Assembly: GCA_043744255.1 (NCBI GenBank) | Contig: JAYTVA010000110.1 | Coordinates: 76,715-140,714 of the forward strand | Length of the DNA stretch: 64,000 bases | Reading direction: 5' to 3' | Source: UKL13-2 sp043744255 | Lineage (GTDB): Bacteria > Pseudomonadota > Gammaproteobacteria > Burkholderiales > Usitatibacteraceae | Part shown: piece after piece, positions 62,370-64,000 of the stretch | How the letters are laid out: each line of letters opens with the position of its first letter | How positions within the stretch are numbered: position 1 is the first letter of the stretch | Notes under the pieces: generated by a model | What the model was told of the DNA's origin: nothing | Databases searched by the model: none | Seen by the model: only the letters and a program-made list of their open reading frames with translations | Program-made: the position numbers and the translations under genes

Positions 62370-62840
62370 GTTGGACGCGGAGCATGTCACAGGGACTGTC
62401 AACCTCGCCGCGCCCGTCGCACTGCACCTCCCCCTTTTCTAAAGGGGGATTGAGGGGGATTAACCGCGTTTGAAATCGCGATGATGTTCGCGACACTTAA
62501 ACTCCTGCGCAACGATATTGGTTCGCATTCTCGTACGCTGCAACAATCAGCACCCACCGCACTGCCCCCTCGCTTCGCTCTCCCCCTGAATCCCCCTTTT
62601 CCAAAGGGGGAAGCAGCGTGCGGTGATCGCGACTCGGTTGAGAACGTTGCAGGGAATGCGGCGGAATTCACGTTAGGGGATAAGTCCTTGGAGATGCCCG
62701 TGGATAGGGGAGTTTCAAATATTGCTGTCGGGCGACGGCCGATGTTGGGCAGATGAAATGTGGCCAACCTACGGACTGCCCTTTGGAACCTCTCTGGGGA
62801 TTTGGTAGCGGAAAATAGCGCCGTTGCTCCAAAAACGCTT
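62370..62840. repeat. Gene-poor region with palindromic repeats, left of the toxin-antitoxin pair
   Basis: I see no convincing gene here. A hairpin element (TCCCCCTTTTCT / AAAGGGGGA then TTGAGGGGG) lies at about 62425-62460. A second element of about 63 bp lies at 62584-62646 (CCCCCTTTTCCAAAGGGGG then a conserved tail with GCGTGCGGTGATCGCGACT). Both recur at 63781-63919, on the other side of the toxin-antitoxin pair. Confidence 0.7.
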
Positions 62841-63236
62841 CTACACCGCATCAAACGTGGCAAGGCGCTGCGCGACTTTGTCGAAGGTTAGGGTAGTGGT
62901 ACAGGCTTGCCTCTGGTTTTTTGCCCCAATGAGGCAATCCACAAAGCCCGCCGTACTCGATTGAAATGCGGCAAGTGCGGCCAACACATCGGCCCTGTTT
63001 TCAAACACAAAGTGGGTAGACGCGGTGATGCGCTCAATCGCGCTGGCAACGCGAAAGCGATCAAAATCGTAGGCGGCACCAAGCGTCCACACAAATTCAG
63101 CCAGCACGATGTCGTTGATGTATAGCGTATGTCCGGCTTCAATTTCGGCATCGATCCGCTCAGCCAAGGCTTTCGCCTGCCGCTCGTGGTCTCGCAGCAA
63201 ATAGCGCAGTAAACAGTTGGTATCGAGGCCGATCAT
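62841..63236 (-). CDS. PIN-domain toxin (VapC-like ribonuclease)
   Basis: A 131-residue PIN-domain protein with the acidic active-site residues Asp5 (IGLDTNCLLR), Glu47 (VLAEFVW), Asp100 (FVDCLIG) and Asp119 (FDK). VapC toxins cut tRNA or rRNA when freed from their antitoxin. The start overlaps the antitoxin stop by 4 nt (ATGA), the usual antitoxin-first arrangement. Confidence 0.9.
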   Translation of the reverse strand: MIGLDTNCLLRYLLRDHERQAKALAERIDAEIEAGHTLYINDIVLAEFVWTLGAAYDFDRFRVASAIERITASTHFVFENRADVLAALAAFQSSTAGFVDCLIGAKNQRQACTTTLTFDKVAQRLATFDAV

Positions 63237-63520
63237 TTGCGAGCGAATTTCTTTGGCAGCTTGCCAACCCGTGCGTGCTTCGCACGGATAGCCGCCCGAA
63301 TCGCCGTATCCATTCCCTCCACCGAAACGGCGGGGCCATCGTACAAATCGGCCAAGCAGCCAAACAGGCTGCGCGCATCTTGGTTGGCTGGTCGCAGTAC
63401 GTACTGGCCGGATTCAACTTTCACAAAATCAACTTTGTCGCCAGCTTTAAGCTTCAGCTCATCGCGCATCGACTTGGGCAACGTGAGCTGGCCTTTGCTG
63501 GTGAGGGTGGCGGTGGACAT
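63233..63520 (-). CDS. AbrB/MazE-type antitoxin
   Basis: A 95-residue protein with an N-terminal swapped-hairpin AbrB DNA-binding domain (ATLTSKGQLTLPKSMRDELKLKAGDKVDFV) and a C-terminal helix rich in basic residues that should bind the toxin. It likely represses its own promoter through the GTAAGGAA sites upstream. Confidence 0.9.
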   Translation of the reverse strand: MSTATLTSKGQLTLPKSMRDELKLKAGDKVDFVKVESGQYVLRPANQDARSLFGCLADLYDGPAVSVEGMDTAIRAAIRAKHARVGKLPKKFARK

Positions 63521-63525
63521 GATTT

Positions 63526-63566
63526 TTCCTTACACGGAAAATAAGTAAGGAATAATTGTAAGGAAT
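63526..63566. promoter_or_regulatory. Operator-like repeats before the antitoxin gene
   Basis: TTCCTTAC (63526-63533) and GTAAGGAA (63545-63552) form an inverted repeat spaced by 11 bp. A second GTAAGGAAT lies at 63558-63566, 13 bp from the previous copy. The sites overlap the predicted -10 box and start region, as expected for self-repression. Confidence 0.65.
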
Positions 63567-63583
63567 CGATCATGCCGCGTCAA
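63555..63583 (-). promoter_or_regulatory. Sigma-70 promoter of the toxin-antitoxin operon
   Basis: On the minus strand, TTGACG (63578-63583) and TACAAT (63555-63560) are separated by exactly 17 bp. This is close to consensus and about 35 bp before the antitoxin start. Confidence 0.72.
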
Positions 63584-63928
63584 GGAGACGGCCTGAGGGA
63601 AAGGGTCACTGAGAGAAACGGGCAAGTCATACAAACGAGCATTTCTCGACGAGGCGAGCGCTTGCCAGTGCGAAAATGCACGTTTGCATGATTTGACCCT
63701 AGCGTCCGCCGCCGTCCGTGACCCTGCCGTCCGCTTGACCCTGCCGTCGGCTGCAACAATCGGCACTCACCGCAAATCCCCCTCAATCCCCCTTTTCCAA
63801 AGGGGGAAGTAGCGTGCGGTGATCGCGACTTGGTTGAGAGCGGGGTTTGCCCGGGGGAATCGCAACATCAACGCGATCGCTGCCCTGCACTTCCCCCTTT
63901 GCAAAAGGGGGATTGAGGGCAATGCTGT
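63584..63928. repeat. Repeat-rich gene-poor region right of the toxin-antitoxin pair
   Basis: No gene is recognised. A short phrase close to TGACCCTGCCGTCCGC occurs about three times at 63693-63751. Copies of the two palindromic elements seen at 62425-62646 lie at 63781-63842 and 63886-63919, here in the opposite order. Confidence 0.65.
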
Positions 63929-64000
63929 TCACTTAACAATTTTTGGTGTCCAATCAAACTTCTGATTCAGGACTTCATTTCCTTTTCGCGACGGATGCTT
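63929..64000 (-). CDS. Possible C-terminal end of a gene cut by the right edge
   Basis: On the minus strand a frame is open from the right edge to a TGA stop at 63929-63931, encoding 23 residues that end DWTPKIVK. It is too short for a family call. Confidence 0.25.
   Translation of the reverse strand, partial: KHPSRKGNEVLNQKFDWTPKIVK

Noticed and set aside
62481..62756. A 91-residue ORF left of the toxin-antitoxin pair
   Set aside because: Much of it comes from the palindromic element and it has no ribosome site or domain.
1..64000. tRNA, rRNA or insertion-sequence genes
   Set aside because: I found no transposase, no rRNA-like stretch and no clear tRNA cloverleaf by eye. A tRNA scan would be needed to exclude a tRNA fully.

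Overview
This window looks like a chromosome segment of a Gram-negative betaproteobacterium, probably of the order Burkholderiales or a relative. The reasons are a moderately GC-rich coding pattern with C/G-ended codons, an MtrAB-type porin-cytochrome pair, a TolC/HlyD export system, a Liv-type ABC transporter next to acyl-CoA ligases, a PstSCAB/PhoU set and the aat-bpt pair. The assignment is by gene content only. I see no rRNA, tRNA, CRISPR array, prophage or insertion sequence.

Layout. 1-4.8 kb: end of a DUF5666 protein, then mtrA-mtrB on the minus strand, an electron conduit through the outer membrane. 5.1-6.7 kb: cold-shock protein and an iron-type alcohol dehydrogenase. 6.8-13.2 kb: a peptide-export locus. 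It holds an unrecognised 311-residue protein, a 58-residue peptide with a double-glycine leader, and an opposing hlyD-like / C39-peptidase ABC transporter / tolC-like operon that could cleave and export it. 13.3-22.8 kb: a Liv-type uptake operon with two AMP-forming acyl-CoA ligases, facing a Crp/Fnr regulator whose start overlaps a near-perfect palindrome. 22.9-28.0 kb: molybdenum-cofactor genes (fdhD, mobA, moeA) with a small membrane protein, a DUF559 nuclease, a 2'-5' RNA ligase-like protein and a Rieske-like protein lacking one ligand. Between the DUF559 gene and mobA lies a 251-bp tandem repeat whose units keep an unbroken chain of ATGA stop/start overlaps.

28.0-29.9 kb: the N-degron transferases aat and bpt, and a glyoxalase-fold protein. 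29.9-39.7 kb (minus strand): a propeller-GGDEF protein, an orphan TAXI-type binding protein beside a zinc-ribbon protein with the same C-terminal motif, a large CorA-like protein, ferredoxin-NADP reductase and an MsbA-like ABC exporter. 39.7-45.3 kb: an unusual coiled-coil/AsmA-like fusion, divergent from a DUF6600 protein. 45.3-50 kb: pstSCAB divergent from phoU, with two Pho-box-like sites between them. 50-53.7 kb: aldo/keto reductase, LysR regulator and malate synthase. 53.9-62.4 kb: rhodanese, a four-gene peptide ABC transporter and an M3 metallopeptidase with an apparent frameshift. 62.4-64 kb: a PIN/AbrB toxin-antitoxin pair bracketed by palindromic repeats.

The best candidate for an undescribed system is the double-glycine peptide locus at 6.8-13.2 kb. 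Other points worth attention are the coupled 251-bp repeat, the coiled-coil/AsmA fusion, the M3 peptidase frameshift and the C tract at the start of the GGDEF gene.
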